A stretch of DNA of 64,000 nt from Kitasatospora sp052076145 (GTDB lineage: Bacteria > Actinomycetota > Actinomycetes > Streptomycetales > Streptomycetaceae): NCBI RefSeq assembly GCF_052076145.1, contig NZ_CP197246.1, positions 6,448,001 through 6,512,000 on the forward strand, read 5' to 3'. The notes below the pieces were generated by a model. It did no database searches, was not told where the DNA came from, and saw nothing but the letters and a program-made list of their open reading frames with translations. Position numbers and translations under genes: made by a program. Numbering within the stretch: the stretch's first letter is position 1; each line of letters opens with the position of its first letter. Below, piece by piece: positions 16,049-24,322 of this stretch.

Positions 16049-16977
16049 CAGGGGCCGGGCACGTGATCGAGTGCGGCGGGCTGGGCAAGCGCTACCGCCG
16101 CACCTGGGCCCTGCGGGACTGCCGGCTCGGCATCCCGGCGGGCCGGGTGACCGCGCTGGTCGGGCCGAACGGCGCGGGCAAGACCACCCTGCTGCACCTG
16201 GCGGCCGGGCTCGCCGCGCCGACGGAGGGGGCGATCGCCGTCCTCGGCGGCCTGCGGCCCGGCTCCGCCCCCGCGTTGGAGCGGATCGGCTTCGTCGCCC
16301 AGCACACCGCGCTCTACCCCGGCATCCCGGTCGGCGACCTGCTCAGGATGGGGCGCGGCCTCAACCGCGTCTGGGACGACATCGGGGCACGCGCCCGGCT
16401 CGCCGGGCTGGGCATCCCGCTGGAGCGGAAGTTCGGCAGGCTCTCCGGTGGCCAGCAGTCCCAGGTCGCGCTCGCGCTGGCTCTCGCCAAGCGGCCCGAA
16501 CTCCTCATCCTGGACGAGCCGCTGGCCGCACTCGACCCGCTCGCCCGGCACGAGTTCATGGCCGTGCTGATGACCGCCGTCGCGGAGGACGGCATCTCGG
16601 TGCTCTTCTCCTCCCACCTGGTCGCCGAGCTGGAGCAGACCTGCGACCACCTGATCGTGCTGGCCGGGGGCAGGGTGCAGGTCGCGGGCGACGTGGACGA
16701 CCTGCTCGACGGCCACCGCCTGCTCACCGGCCCGACGGCGCAGGCCGCCGCCGTCGCGGCCGGGCTCCCCGTGGTCCGCTCGCGCGCGGCCAGGGCCCAG
16801 ACCCGGCTGCTGGTCCGCGCCGCCGGCGGTCTTCCGCTCCCGCCGGGATGGCAGCAACAGCCCATCGGGTTGGAGGAGTTGGTGCTCTCCTACCTGCGCG
16901 AGCCCGGCGCCTGCGCGCTATCGGGGCCGCACTCGCTCGTCACCGCGAACGACAACGAACGGGCACTCCAGTCATGA
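16045..16977 (+). CDS. ABC transporter ATP-binding protein
   Basis: A 310-residue ATPase. Walker A is GPNGAGKTT (about 40-48), the Q-loop lies in GFVAQHTALYPG, the signature is LSGGQQSQVALA, Walker B is LLILDEP, and the switch His is in FSSHL. A C-terminal extension (about 230-310) is of unknown use. It is translationally coupled by ATGA overlaps to the GntR gene before it and the permease gene after it. YtrA-linked transporters often respond to cell-envelope antibiotics; the substrate here is unknown. Confidence 0.94.
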   Translation: MTGAGHVIECGGLGKRYRRTWALRDCRLGIPAGRVTALVGPNGAGKTTLLHLAAGLAAPTEGAIAVLGGLRPGSAPALERIGFVAQHTALYPGIPVGDLLRMGRGLNRVWDDIGARARLAGLGIPLERKFGRLSGGQQSQVALALALAKRPELLILDEPLAALDPLARHEFMAVLMTAVAEDGISVLFSSHLVAELEQTCDHLIVLAGGRVQVAGDVDDLLDGHRLLTGPTAQAAAVAAGLPVVRSRAARAQTRLLVRAAGGLPLPPGWQQQPIGLEELVLSYLREPGACALSGPHSLVTANDNERALQS

Positions 16978-17951
16978 GCCTCGCTATCACCTCCGCCGTC
17001 TCGGGCCCGCTGCCCCTGCCCGGGTACGCCTGGGCGCTCTGGCGGCGCCACCGCTCGGTGCTGCTCACCGTCACGGTGGTGTTCGCCCTGATCGCCGTCG
17101 GCTTCCTGATGAGCGGGCTGATCCAGCACGCGGCGTACGACAGGGCCGGGCTGGCCCGGTGCAACAACACCACACCCGCGTGTGTACGCCTGTGGAAGCC
17201 CTTCATCCGGGACTACGGGAATGCGAACCGGACGGTCGGCATGGTGCTGTACTTCCTCCCCGGGGCGATCGGAGCGTTTGTCGGAGGGCCGCTGGTGGCA
17301 AGGGAGTTCGAGGCGGGGACGTACCGCTTCGCCTGGACTCAGGGCGCGGGCCGGACGCGCTGGACGGCTGGCGGGCTGCTGCTCGCCGGCACCGCTCTGC
17401 CGGGGCTCGGGGCGCTGCTCGGCCTGGTGCTGCGCTGGTGGAACGCGCCGCTGATCGGCCTGTTCGGCGGCCTCAGCCCGCAGACCTTCGCCCAGGGGGC
17501 GCCGGCCATGGCCGGGCGGACGCTTCTCGGCTTCGGGATCGGCGTGCTGGCGGGGACGCTGCTGCGCCGCACCGTCGCCGCCGTCGGGGCCGGGGTCGGT
17601 GGCTCGGTGGTGGCCGTCTTCGTGGCAGAGGCGCTGCGCTTCCACTACCGGGCGCCGCTGACGGACACCGTGCACACCGCCGTGACCAGCGGGACGGACA
17701 TCCGCTGGGTGACGACGAGCTGGTTCACCGACCCGGGTGGGGCCCGGATGACCGACTCGGCGTTCTTCGACCTCGTCGACAAGAACTCCGACGTCGAGCG
17801 GCTGCTCAGCCACGGCTACGCCCTGCACGAGTTGTACCAGCCCGAATCCCGGTACTGGCCCTTCCAGTTGATCGAGTTCGGCTGGATGGCGGTGCTCGGG
17901 GTGGCGGCCTGCGCGGCGGCGGTGTGGTTCGTGAACCGCCGTGCTGCCTGA
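16974..17951 (+). CDS. ABC transporter permease
   Basis: A 325-residue membrane protein with about six hydrophobic segments (first at about 33-56, last at about 300-318). A large loop after TM1 contains two Cys (CNNTTPAC) and probably faces outside. A second large outside loop (about 222-295) is rich in charged and aromatic residues. It forms the transport channel with the preceding ATPase. No third permease or binding protein gene follows, so the exporter is probably a homodimeric permease with two ATPase copies. Confidence 0.88.
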   Translation: MSLAITSAVSGPLPLPGYAWALWRRHRSVLLTVTVVFALIAVGFLMSGLIQHAAYDRAGLARCNNTTPACVRLWKPFIRDYGNANRTVGMVLYFLPGAIGAFVGGPLVAREFEAGTYRFAWTQGAGRTRWTAGGLLLAGTALPGLGALLGLVLRWWNAPLIGLFGGLSPQTFAQGAPAMAGRTLLGFGIGVLAGTLLRRTVAAVGAGVGGSVVAVFVAEALRFHYRAPLTDTVHTAVTSGTDIRWVTTSWFTDPGGARMTDSAFFDLVDKNSDVERLLSHGYALHELYQPESRYWPFQLIEFGWMAVLGVAACAAAVWFVNRRAA

Positions 17952-18041
17952 GTGTGCACTCGGATTTTGCATGGACGGGACAACATTGGCCAGGGCTCTT
18001 GCGGGGTGGCGGTGTTGGGCGCTTCAATCTGTCCAAGCCAA

Positions 18042-18060
18042 GTTAGGAAACTTTCCTAAC
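18042..18060. promoter_or_regulatory. Perfect 19-bp palindrome upstream of chitosanase (CsnR-type operator)
   Basis: GTTAGGAAACTTTCCTAAC has 9-bp arms around a central C and ends 48 bp before the chitosanase ATG. Streptomycete GH46 chitosanase genes are repressed by the ROK-family regulator CsnR at a palindrome in this position; the exact match to its consensus is from memory. No ROK gene lies in the window. Confidence 0.7.
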
Positions 18061-18108
18061 TCACCTTCGAGGGCACCTCCATGCCCCCCGACGGAAGACG
18101 GAGCGCCC

Positions 18109-18945
18109 ATGTACGCGCAGCACCGGACGGCACGACTCGCCCTGGCCGTTGCCCTCACCGTGATACCCGTGTCCCTCGCCGCCGCGGGCGTCGGCAACGC
18201 CGCCACCTCCGCCGGTGTGGTCGCCAAGGCGAGCATCGGCCTCGACGACGCGCACAAGAAGGAGATCGCGATGGAGCTCGTCTCCAGCGCGGAGAACTCC
18301 TCGCTCGACTGGAAGGCCCAGTACAAGTACATCGAGGACATCGGCGACGGCCGTGGCTACACCGCCGGGATCATCGGCTTCTGTTCCGGCACCGGTGACA
18401 TGCTCGACCTCGTCCAGCACTACACCGACCTCAAGTCCGGCAACGTCCTCGCCAAGTACCTGCCCGCCCTGAAGAAGGTCAACGGCAGCGCCTCGCACTC
18501 CGGCCTCGGCACCGCCTTCACCAAGGACTGGGCCACCGCCGCCAAGGACACCGTCTTCCAGCAGGCCCAGAACGACGAGCGCGACCGGGTGTACTTCGAC
18601 CCCGCCGTCAAGCAGGCCAAGGCCGACGGCCTGCGCGCGCTGGGCCAGTTCGCCTACTACGACGCCATCGTCATGCACGGGCCGGGCGCCGACAGCGACA
18701 GCTTCGGCGGCATCCGCAGCGCGGCGATGAAGAAGGCCAAGACCCCCGCCCAGGGCGGCGACGAGGCCACCTACCTCAAGGCCTTCCTGGACGCCCGCAA
18801 GGTCGTCATGAAGAAGGAGGAGGCCCACAGCGACACCAGCCGCGTCGACACCGAGCAGCTGGTCTTCCTCAACGCCAAGAACTTCGACCTCAACCCCCCG
18901 CTGAAGTGGAAGGTCTACGGCGACCCTTACTCCATCAACAGCTGA
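18109..18945 (+). CDS. csnA: Secreted chitosanase, glycoside hydrolase family 46
   Basis: A 278-residue precursor that cuts beta-1,4 bonds in chitosan outside the cell. Residues 1-32 or slightly more form a signal peptide (positive start, hydrophobic core, AGVGNAA). The mature enzyme has the GH46 acid Glu62 in SSAENSSLDW and general base Asp80 in YIEDIGDGRG, matching Glu22 and Asp40 of the N174 enzyme. The sequence is, as remembered, very similar to Kitasatospora sp. N174 chitosanase to its end (YGDPYSINS). ATG 18109 is the only start giving a proper signal peptide. Monocistronic: palindromic operator upstream, hairpin terminator downstream. Confidence 0.96.
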   Translation: MYAQHRTARLALAVALTVIPVSLAAAGVGNAATSAGVVAKASIGLDDAHKKEIAMELVSSAENSSLDWKAQYKYIEDIGDGRGYTAGIIGFCSGTGDMLDLVQHYTDLKSGNVLAKYLPALKKVNGSASHSGLGTAFTKDWATAAKDTVFQQAQNDERDRVYFDPAVKQAKADGLRALGQFAYYDAIVMHGPGADSDSFGGIRSAAMKKAKTPAQGGDEATYLKAFLDARKVVMKKEEAHSDTSRVDTEQLVFLNAKNFDLNPPLKWKVYGDPYSINS

Positions 18946-18953
18946 ACGCCAGT

Positions 18954-18983
18954 GGAGGGGGCGGCTGTTGGGCTGCCCCCTCC
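18954..18983. terminator. Hairpin terminator between convergent genes
   Basis: GGAGGGGGCGGC (18954-18965) pairs with GCTGCCCCCTCC (18972-18983), 12 bp with one G-U, loop TGTTGG. It ends the chitosanase transcript and probably the opposing phospholipase-like one. Confidence 0.7.
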
Positions 18984-18994
18984 GGCGTGCGGCG

Positions 18995-19990
18995 CTAGTA
19001 GACCGTGCCGCCTGCGAAGTCCGCCGAGACGGTCGCCTCGATGCCGGTCAGGACGCCCGAGTCGCTGATGATCAGGCCGAGTTCGCGGTTGTGGTTGAGG
19101 GAGTTGTCGGAGAAGTTCTCCGAGCCCGCGAACACCTTGGCGGTGGCGGTGCCGTAGTCGGCGACGATCACCTTCGCGTGCACGTACAGGCCGCCGGAGG
19201 AGGAGTACGTCGCCACCGAGCCGCCCGCCGCGACCACCTGGTCGAAGTAGCTCGCGTAGCTGCCCGGGTCCATGCCCACCACCCGGACGGCCACACCGCG
19301 CTGCTCGGCCGCCACGATGGCGTTCACCAGCGCGCTGTCGCCGAACTCCAACTGCTCCAGGTCCAGCGAGTGCTGGGCGCCGTTGATCAGTGCGAGCAGG
19401 CGGCTCTGCGAGTCGGTCGGCGACCAGACCAGGTCGTCGCCGTCGGTCGGCGTGACGGCGGTCTTCGCGTAGTCGGCGTTGAAGACCCGCTCGATCGCCG
19501 CGACGTCGTTGGTGTCGCTGTTGAAGACGCCGAAGTCACGGTCGTTCGCGTAGTAGACCGAGTCCAGATTGCCCGTCAGGATCAGCGACTTGGCGCCGTC
19601 CACGGTGACGGTCTTCTGGTGCGTGTAGACGTACGCCGAGGAGGAGTACGTCACGCCCGCGCCGCCGGCCCGCAGCGCCGAGTAGGCCGAGCCGTTGACC
19701 GAGGTGTGCTGGCCGTCGAGGATCACCCGCACCTTGACGCCCGCCTTCTGCCGGGCCACCAGGGCGTTCACCACGCTGGTGTCACGCAGTTCGTACATCG
19801 TCACGTCCACCGACCTGGTCGCGGTGTTGACGAAGCTGACGACGGCGCTGTGGCTCTGGTCCGGGAAGGTGAGCAGCGAGTACGTACCGGTCGCGGCCTG
19901 CGCGGCGACCCCGCCGGCCAGCAGCCCGGCCGAGGCGAGCAGGGCACCGGCGGCGATCGCCGTACGGCGGGCAGCATTGATTCTGGGCAT
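18995..19990 (-). CDS. Secreted phospholipase D-family protein
   Basis: A 331-residue precursor with a signal peptide (about 1-33; RRTAIAAGALLASAGLL ... AAQAA). Two HKD half-sites follow: HQKTVTVD with downstream TGN near residues 126-140, and HAKVIVAD with GSENFSDN near 274-295. Together they form one active site that hydrolyses phosphodiester bonds by a phospho-His intermediate. The layout resembles PLD-like secreted nucleases or phospholipases (TxtR-independent group); the substrate cannot be told. ATG 19990 is preceded by GGTGGAG; an upstream GTG in frame has no better site. Confidence 0.9.
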   Translation of the reverse strand: MPRINAARRTAIAAGALLASAGLLAGGVAAQAATGTYSLLTFPDQSHSAVVSFVNTATRSVDVTMYELRDTSVVNALVARQKAGVKVRVILDGQHTSVNGSAYSALRAGGAGVTYSSSAYVYTHQKTVTVDGAKSLILTGNLDSVYYANDRDFGVFNSDTNDVAAIERVFNADYAKTAVTPTDGDDLVWSPTDSQSRLLALINGAQHSLDLEQLEFGDSALVNAIVAAEQRGVAVRVVGMDPGSYASYFDQVVAAGGSVATYSSSGGLYVHAKVIVADYGTATAKVFAGSENFSDNSLNHNRELGLIISDSGVLTGIEATVSADFAGGTVY

Positions 19991-20409
19991 GCGTAACTCC
20001 ACCAGGATGGCGGGCAGTTGAGACCCGAACGCTCGGGCGCCCGAAAGGCCCGACCAGGATGCCCCCGCCCCCGTTTACGCGGGTAGACCCGGTAGGTAAA
20101 TTCTTGACGGCCGGTCCCCGTCAACTCCGGGACGCGAGAGCGGCGATGAAGAGCTCGCGAGCACAGGTAGTCACGATGGACCAACTGCGGCTTCAGGACC
20201 GGCCACTGCCCGGCCGGCACGGCCGCCAGGAGCGCATTCTTGGTCGCACCGGTCCTCACGGCGCAGATGCTCGGGCCCACCCGTCGGCAGTCTTTGCCAA
20301 ACGGTCGACCACTTGTTGCTCCTGGTCGGGTAGCTTCCAAGGCATCCATTGATCTTGATGCGCGGGCCCGTTCGGCTTGAACGACCGGGTTCGTCAGGAG
20401 GCGTGCGCC
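19991..20409. other. Intergenic region without a recognisable gene
   Basis: About 420 bases between the divergent phospholipase-like and cupin genes. Short open frames exist on both strands, but none has a ribosome site, a start and a protein-like composition. A TTGACG hexamer near 20104 has no good -10 partner. The last 15 bases contain the cupin ribosome site AGGAGG. I see nothing else that can be supported. Confidence 0.5.
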
Positions 20410-20715
20410 ATGAGTGTGATCAACCTGATGGAGACTGCGTCCGGACTTCCGGAGGCATGGAGTTCGCTCCAACTGGGCCGAGTGGGGGCGGCCTGCGTGA
20501 AGGTCCTGCGCATGGACGAGATGCCAGTGGCGGAGGAGAGTCACAGTGCCGCTGAGGCGCTCCTCGTACTCGACGGCCGACTGGAGTTGGTGGCGGACGG
20601 CACTCCGGTGTCGGTGCGGGCGGGCGAGCTGTTCATGGTCGCGGCGGGAACCGTGCACACGGTTGGTCCGGGCAGCCGGGGCACGCTGGTGATCGTGGAA
20701 CTTCCGGAGGAGTAG
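20410..20715 (+). CDS. Small cupin-domain protein
   Basis: A 101-residue single-domain cupin. Motif 1 is reduced: SHSAAEALLVLDGRLEL keeps one His and the Glu and Gly of the usual G(X)5HXH(X)3,4E(X)6G. Motif 2, GELFMVAAGTVHTV, keeps the second-barrel His. Metal binding is therefore possible but with fewer ligands. Similar proteins bind small molecules or act as isomerases; no reaction can be assigned. ATG 20410 follows AGGAGG by 8 nt. It converges on the condensation-domain gene with 21 bp between stops. Confidence 0.8.
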   Translation: MSVINLMETASGLPEAWSSLQLGRVGAACVKVLRMDEMPVAEESHSAAEALLVLDGRLELVADGTPVSVRAGELFMVAAGTVHTVGPGSRGTLVIVELPEE

Positions 20716-20736
20716 CGGCACCACAACGCCTTGGTC

Positions 20737-22128
20737 TCAGGACCCCTTCCGGGCCACCGAGATGATGATTTCCCGCAGTTGCTCGACGTAGAGCCGCATG
20801 TTCTTGTACGCGATGTCGGTGTCCGGGTAGCGGCTCGCGAACTGCAGGCCCTCGTGGAGCCTGTTGATCCAGACGCATACCTGGTCGCCGTACGAGACCC
20901 TGACCAGTCCGTACGCCTTCAGCTCGGCCCAACGTTCGGAGCCGGGGAGGCCCCGGGCATCGACGAACGAGACGATCGAGTACAGGTCGGGCGATGTCGG
21001 ACGGAAGTCCGAGCCGAGCAGGCGGAGTACCCGGGCGATGGGCATGCTGGCCAGTGGCCTGTTGGTCCGCATCGCGGTGCGCACCAGCTCCAGGGCGCTG
21101 TCGAAGTCGGGTGACTGCGCGGTGGGGATCTCGACCGGGGCGCCGCCGACGTACCAACCCACGGAGTTGCGCCATCGGGACTTCACCCTGGTGTGGAACG
21201 GCACGACCGTGCGGTAGACGGACTGCCCGCCGATCTCGTGGACGATGAGGCTCGTGGCGGCCAGGATGCCGGCCAGACTCCCGCCGAAGGGCCGGCAGTA
21301 CGACTCGAACGCGGCGGCGGCCTCGGCGTCCACGAGCATCTCGTGCATGAGCTTCTGGGTGGGTAGTTCGCCGTCGGGCTCCAGGCCGAGATCGAGCGGG
21401 AAGTTCGGCAGCTTCCCGTCGCACCGGTTGATGAACTCCCGCCAGCGGGAGACGAGCGCGTGGGTGTCGTCGATCTGGTCGGCGTTCGCCCGCTCGATCT
21501 CGCAGAAGTCGACGTAACTGCTGACCGGTGTCTGCTCCACCGCGCGGCCCTCGACGCCCGCCGTGTAGAGCTCGTGGATCTCGGCGGGGATGCGTTGGAT
21601 GGAGTACGAGTCGACGTTGCTGTGGTCGAAGACCATGTACACGCTCGTGCAGTCCTCCCGGACGACCGCCGTGTAGATGAAGTTCGGCCAGCTGAGCGCG
21701 TCCGCCGCGACGTCGAAGCGGTCCTGGAGGTACTGGACCAGCCTGTTCGCGTCCGGGAAGTCGCCGACCACTTCGCGTTGCAGTGACACGGCCTCGGCGG
21801 CGAGGGTGAACCGGCTCATCTCGTCGCCGACCCAACGGAAGCCGCTGCGCAGCGTCTCGTGCCGGAGCATCCAACTCCGTAGTGCGCCCTGAAGTACGTC
21901 GAGATCGACCGCGCCGGGGATGTCGAATGCCGTGCCGAGCCAGGTCGGTACGAACAGGCCGTCCTCGCGCACGGATCGGGCCGTCCTGATGTGGGACTCC
22001 TGGACGTAGGCCGGCGGCCGGGAGTCCTCCGGCAGGGCCGTCGCTGCCTCGACGGCTGCCGGATCGAGCGTCCACTCGACTAGCAGTCCGGGCCGGACCT
22101 CGCACCGCTGGATGTCGGTGATTCGCAC
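20737..22128 (-). CDS. Stand-alone condensation-domain (NRPS C-type) acyltransferase
   Basis: A 463-residue protein made only of a condensation/acyltransferase fold of the CAT superfamily. An RHETLRSGF segment (89-97) matches core C1-C2. The catalytic motif HHxxxDG appears as DHSNVDS, so the essential second His (H169) and the Asp (D173) are kept while the first His and the Gly are changed. The C-terminal half has the expected floor-loop region (VVPFHTRVKSRW, NSVGWYVGGAPVEI). It should join an acyl donor to an amine or alcohol, as in freestanding NRPS or PapA-type enzymes. No adenylation or carrier-protein gene is near. GTG 22128 was selected for the ATGGAGA ribosome site. Confidence 0.85.
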   Translation of the reverse strand: MRITDIQRCEVRPGLLVEWTLDPAAVEAATALPEDSRPPAYVQESHIRTARSVREDGLFVPTWLGTAFDIPGAVDLDVLQGALRSWMLRHETLRSGFRWVGDEMSRFTLAAEAVSLQREVVGDFPDANRLVQYLQDRFDVAADALSWPNFIYTAVVREDCTSVYMVFDHSNVDSYSIQRIPAEIHELYTAGVEGRAVEQTPVSSYVDFCEIERANADQIDDTHALVSRWREFINRCDGKLPNFPLDLGLEPDGELPTQKLMHEMLVDAEAAAAFESYCRPFGGSLAGILAATSLIVHEIGGQSVYRTVVPFHTRVKSRWRNSVGWYVGGAPVEIPTAQSPDFDSALELVRTAMRTNRPLASMPIARVLRLLGSDFRPTSPDLYSIVSFVDARGLPGSERWAELKAYGLVRVSYGDQVCVWINRLHEGLQFASRYPDTDIAYKNMRLYVEQLREIIISVARKGS

Positions 22129-22321
22129 GGGATGTCTCCATTCGCACACGGGGCAGAGAGAGGGTGGTGGAGGGGTTGCACGTGGCTGTGAGCCCTCCGG
22201 CGATCCGGCCTCCTCCCGTCACCACACCAACACTGATGTAGTCCAACGAGCCGACAGTCCGACGGATACGGTCCGGTCCAGGGCTCGGCCGGCCGGCGGG
22301 CTCCGTAGTGGCGAAAACAAG

Positions 22322-22357
22322 CAGCCCGGCCCGGACCGAGAGGTCCGGGCCGGGCTG
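22322..22357 (-). terminator. Terminator downstream of the hydroxyacyl-CoA dehydrogenase gene
   Basis: A perfect 16-bp stem (22322-22337 with 22342-22357), four-base loop. On the minus strand it is followed by CTTGTTTT, a T-rich tail. It lies 18 bp past the dehydrogenase stop and isolates the condensation-domain gene downstream. Confidence 0.85.
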
Positions 22358-22375
22358 TGGCCGTCTGGCGGTGCG

Positions 22376-23245
22376 TCAGGCGGTCGCGGTGTAGTCGTAG
22401 AAGCCGCGGCCGGACTTGCGGCCGAGCAGGCCGGCGTCGACCATGCGGGAGAGCAGCGGGGGAGCGGCGAAGAGCGGCTCCTTGTATTCGTCGTACATCG
22501 ACTCGGCGATGGAGACGATGGTGTCCAGGCCGATCAGGTCGCAGAGGCGGAGCGGGCCCATCGGGTGGGCGCAGCCGGCCTCCATGCCCTTGTCGATGTC
22601 GGAGGCGGTGGCCACGCCCGACTCGAACATCCGGACGGCGGAGAGCAGGTAGGGCACCAGCAGGGCGTTGACCACGAAGCCGGCGCGGTCGCGGGCGCGG
22701 ATCGGCTCCTTCTCCAGCACCTGGACGGCGAAGGCCTCGACCCGGGCGGTCGTGTCGGCGGAGGTGGTGAGGGTCGGGACGACCTCGACCAGCTTCTGCA
22801 CCGGGGCCGGGTTGAAGAAGTGCAGGCCGATGACCTGCTCCGGGCGGGAGGTGGCGGAGGCCAGCTTCACGATCGGGATGGAGGAGGTATTGGAGGCCAG
22901 GATGGCGTCGCGGCGCTCGACGACCTGGTCCAGGGTCTGGAAGATCTTGACCTTGATGTCCTCGCGCTCGGCGACCGCCTCGACCACCAGGTCGCGGTCG
23001 GCGAAGTCGGCGAGGTCGGTGGTGAAGCCGATCCGGCCGAGTGCCTCGTCGCGCTGCTCCTCCGTCAGCTTGCCGCGCCTGACGGCCGTCTCCAGGGAGT
23101 TGGTCAGCCGGGTCCGGCCGAACTCCAGGGCCTCGCCACTGGCCTCGGAGACCAGGACGTCCAGCCCGGAGCGGGCGAAGACCTCGGCGATGCCCGAACC
23201 CATGAGTCCGCAGCCGACCACTCCGACGCGCGCGATGTCACTCAC
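22376..23245 (-). CDS. 3-hydroxybutyryl-CoA dehydrogenase
   Basis: A 289-residue enzyme interconverting 3-hydroxyacyl-CoA and acetoacyl-CoA with NAD(P), used in fatty-acid beta-oxidation or polyhydroxybutyrate/ethylmalonyl-CoA metabolism. The N-terminal Rossmann domain carries GVVGCGLMGSGIA. The catalytic His lies in GLHFFNPAP with Glu in KLVEVV. The C-terminal dimerisation domain has NALLVPYLLSA and GPLRLCDLIGLD. Start GTG 23245. It is probably monocistronic, with a terminator directly downstream. Confidence 0.94.
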   Translation of the reverse strand: MSDIARVGVVGCGLMGSGIAEVFARSGLDVLVSEASGEALEFGRTRLTNSLETAVRRGKLTEEQRDEALGRIGFTTDLADFADRDLVVEAVAEREDIKVKIFQTLDQVVERRDAILASNTSSIPIVKLASATSRPEQVIGLHFFNPAPVQKLVEVVPTLTTSADTTARVEAFAVQVLEKEPIRARDRAGFVVNALLVPYLLSAVRMFESGVATASDIDKGMEAGCAHPMGPLRLCDLIGLDTIVSIAESMYDEYKEPLFAAPPLLSRMVDAGLLGRKSGRGFYDYTATA

Positions 23246-23482
23246 TCAGATGCCCTTCACAGTGATGCTGGGGGTTGACCCAGCAGATGCTCAGCCGACG
23301 GCACGGCACGGGTGGTACCCGCGAGTGTCGCCTGCACGACCGTACTACTCCGAAGCGAACGATGGTTCACCTCGGTGGGGGATAGGCCGATCGGATGAGA
23401 TGCGTCACGTGCGTCCGGGGGTTTCCGCCGTCCGGCGCGCTGCCGGGGCGAGAATGCCGAGCAAACCGAGGAGGGGAAGCGG

Positions 23483-24301
23483 ATGCCGACGGGTTCGCTC
23501 ACAGGGCAGGTCGGGCTGGTCACCGGAGCGGGTCGGGGGATCGGGCGGGAGATCGCCATCGGGCTCGCGGCCGAGGGCATGACCCTGGGCCTGCTCGGAC
23601 GTACGCACAGCACGCTGATCGGGACGCTCCGGGAGTGCGTCCGGCACGGCGCCAGGGGTATCGCCGTGACGGCCGACGTCACCAGGCCGGGCGCCGTCCG
23701 GGAGGCCGTCCGGACCGTCGAGCGCGATCTCGGGCCGATCGACCTGCTGGTCAACAACGCGGGCCAGGTCGACCGCACCGAGGGCCCGCTCTGGGAGGCC
23801 GACCCGAACCAGTGGTGGCAGGTCGTCGAGACCAACCTTCGCGGCCCGTTCAACCTGCTGCGGTACGTCCTGCCGGGCATGACCGCCCGCCGCAGCGGCC
23901 GGGTGCTCAACCTGAACTCCGGCTTCGCGCTGCGCCCCGACGGGGACTACACCGCGTACGCGACGTCCAAGGGCGCGCTGCTCAAGCTCTCCGACAACCT
24001 GGCCGACTCGCTCGCCGCCCACCAGGTCGTGGTCCTCGACGTCAGCCCCGGCGCCGTGGCCACCGACATGACGGCCGGGATGCCGATGTTCGCCGACATG
24101 AAGGAGTGGGGCAGCATCCCGTACATGGTGGCCGTCGCGGTGGACGCCGCCCGGGGCCGCTTCGACAGTCTGCACGGCCGGTTCATCCACGCCGGCCGGG
24201 ACAACCTCGAACGCCTGGTCGCCGAGGCCGACACCATCCGTGAGGCGGACGCCCGCACCCTCCGCCTGCGCCCGTACGGGCCGGACGACCCGATGGCGTA
24301 G
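23483..24301 (+). CDS. SDR-family oxidoreductase
   Basis: A 272-residue classical short-chain dehydrogenase. It has the cofactor motif TGAGRGIG, the NNAG motif (LLVNNAGQ), the Ser-containing strand NLNSGFAL, and the active-site YATSK (YTAYATSKGALLKLS). All catalytic residues are intact, unlike the shorter SDR near the left end of the window. The C-terminal extension (FIHAGRDNLERLVAEADTIR) is seen in streptomycete SDRs of unknown substrate. ATG 23483 has a strong GAGGAGGGG ribosome site. It converges on the PanE-like gene. Confidence 0.92.
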   Translation: MPTGSLTGQVGLVTGAGRGIGREIAIGLAAEGMTLGLLGRTHSTLIGTLRECVRHGARGIAVTADVTRPGAVREAVRTVERDLGPIDLLVNNAGQVDRTEGPLWEADPNQWWQVVETNLRGPFNLLRYVLPGMTARRSGRVLNLNSGFALRPDGDYTAYATSKGALLKLSDNLADSLAAHQVVVLDVSPGAVATDMTAGMPMFADMKEWGSIPYMVAVAVDAARGRFDSLHGRFIHAGRDNLERLVAEADTIREADARTLRLRPYGPDDPMA

Positions 24302-24322
24302 CGCCGCCGGAGGTCCACACGT

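Noticed and set aside
20256..20345. 29-codon minus-strand frame MPWKLPDQEQ...
   Set aside because: No ribosome site, no homology recognised, and length is within chance.
19801..20724. Long minus-strand frame over the phospholipase/cupin gap
   Set aside because: Runs antisense through the cupin gene and the phospholipase start, has no ribosome site, and its composition is that of a shadow frame.
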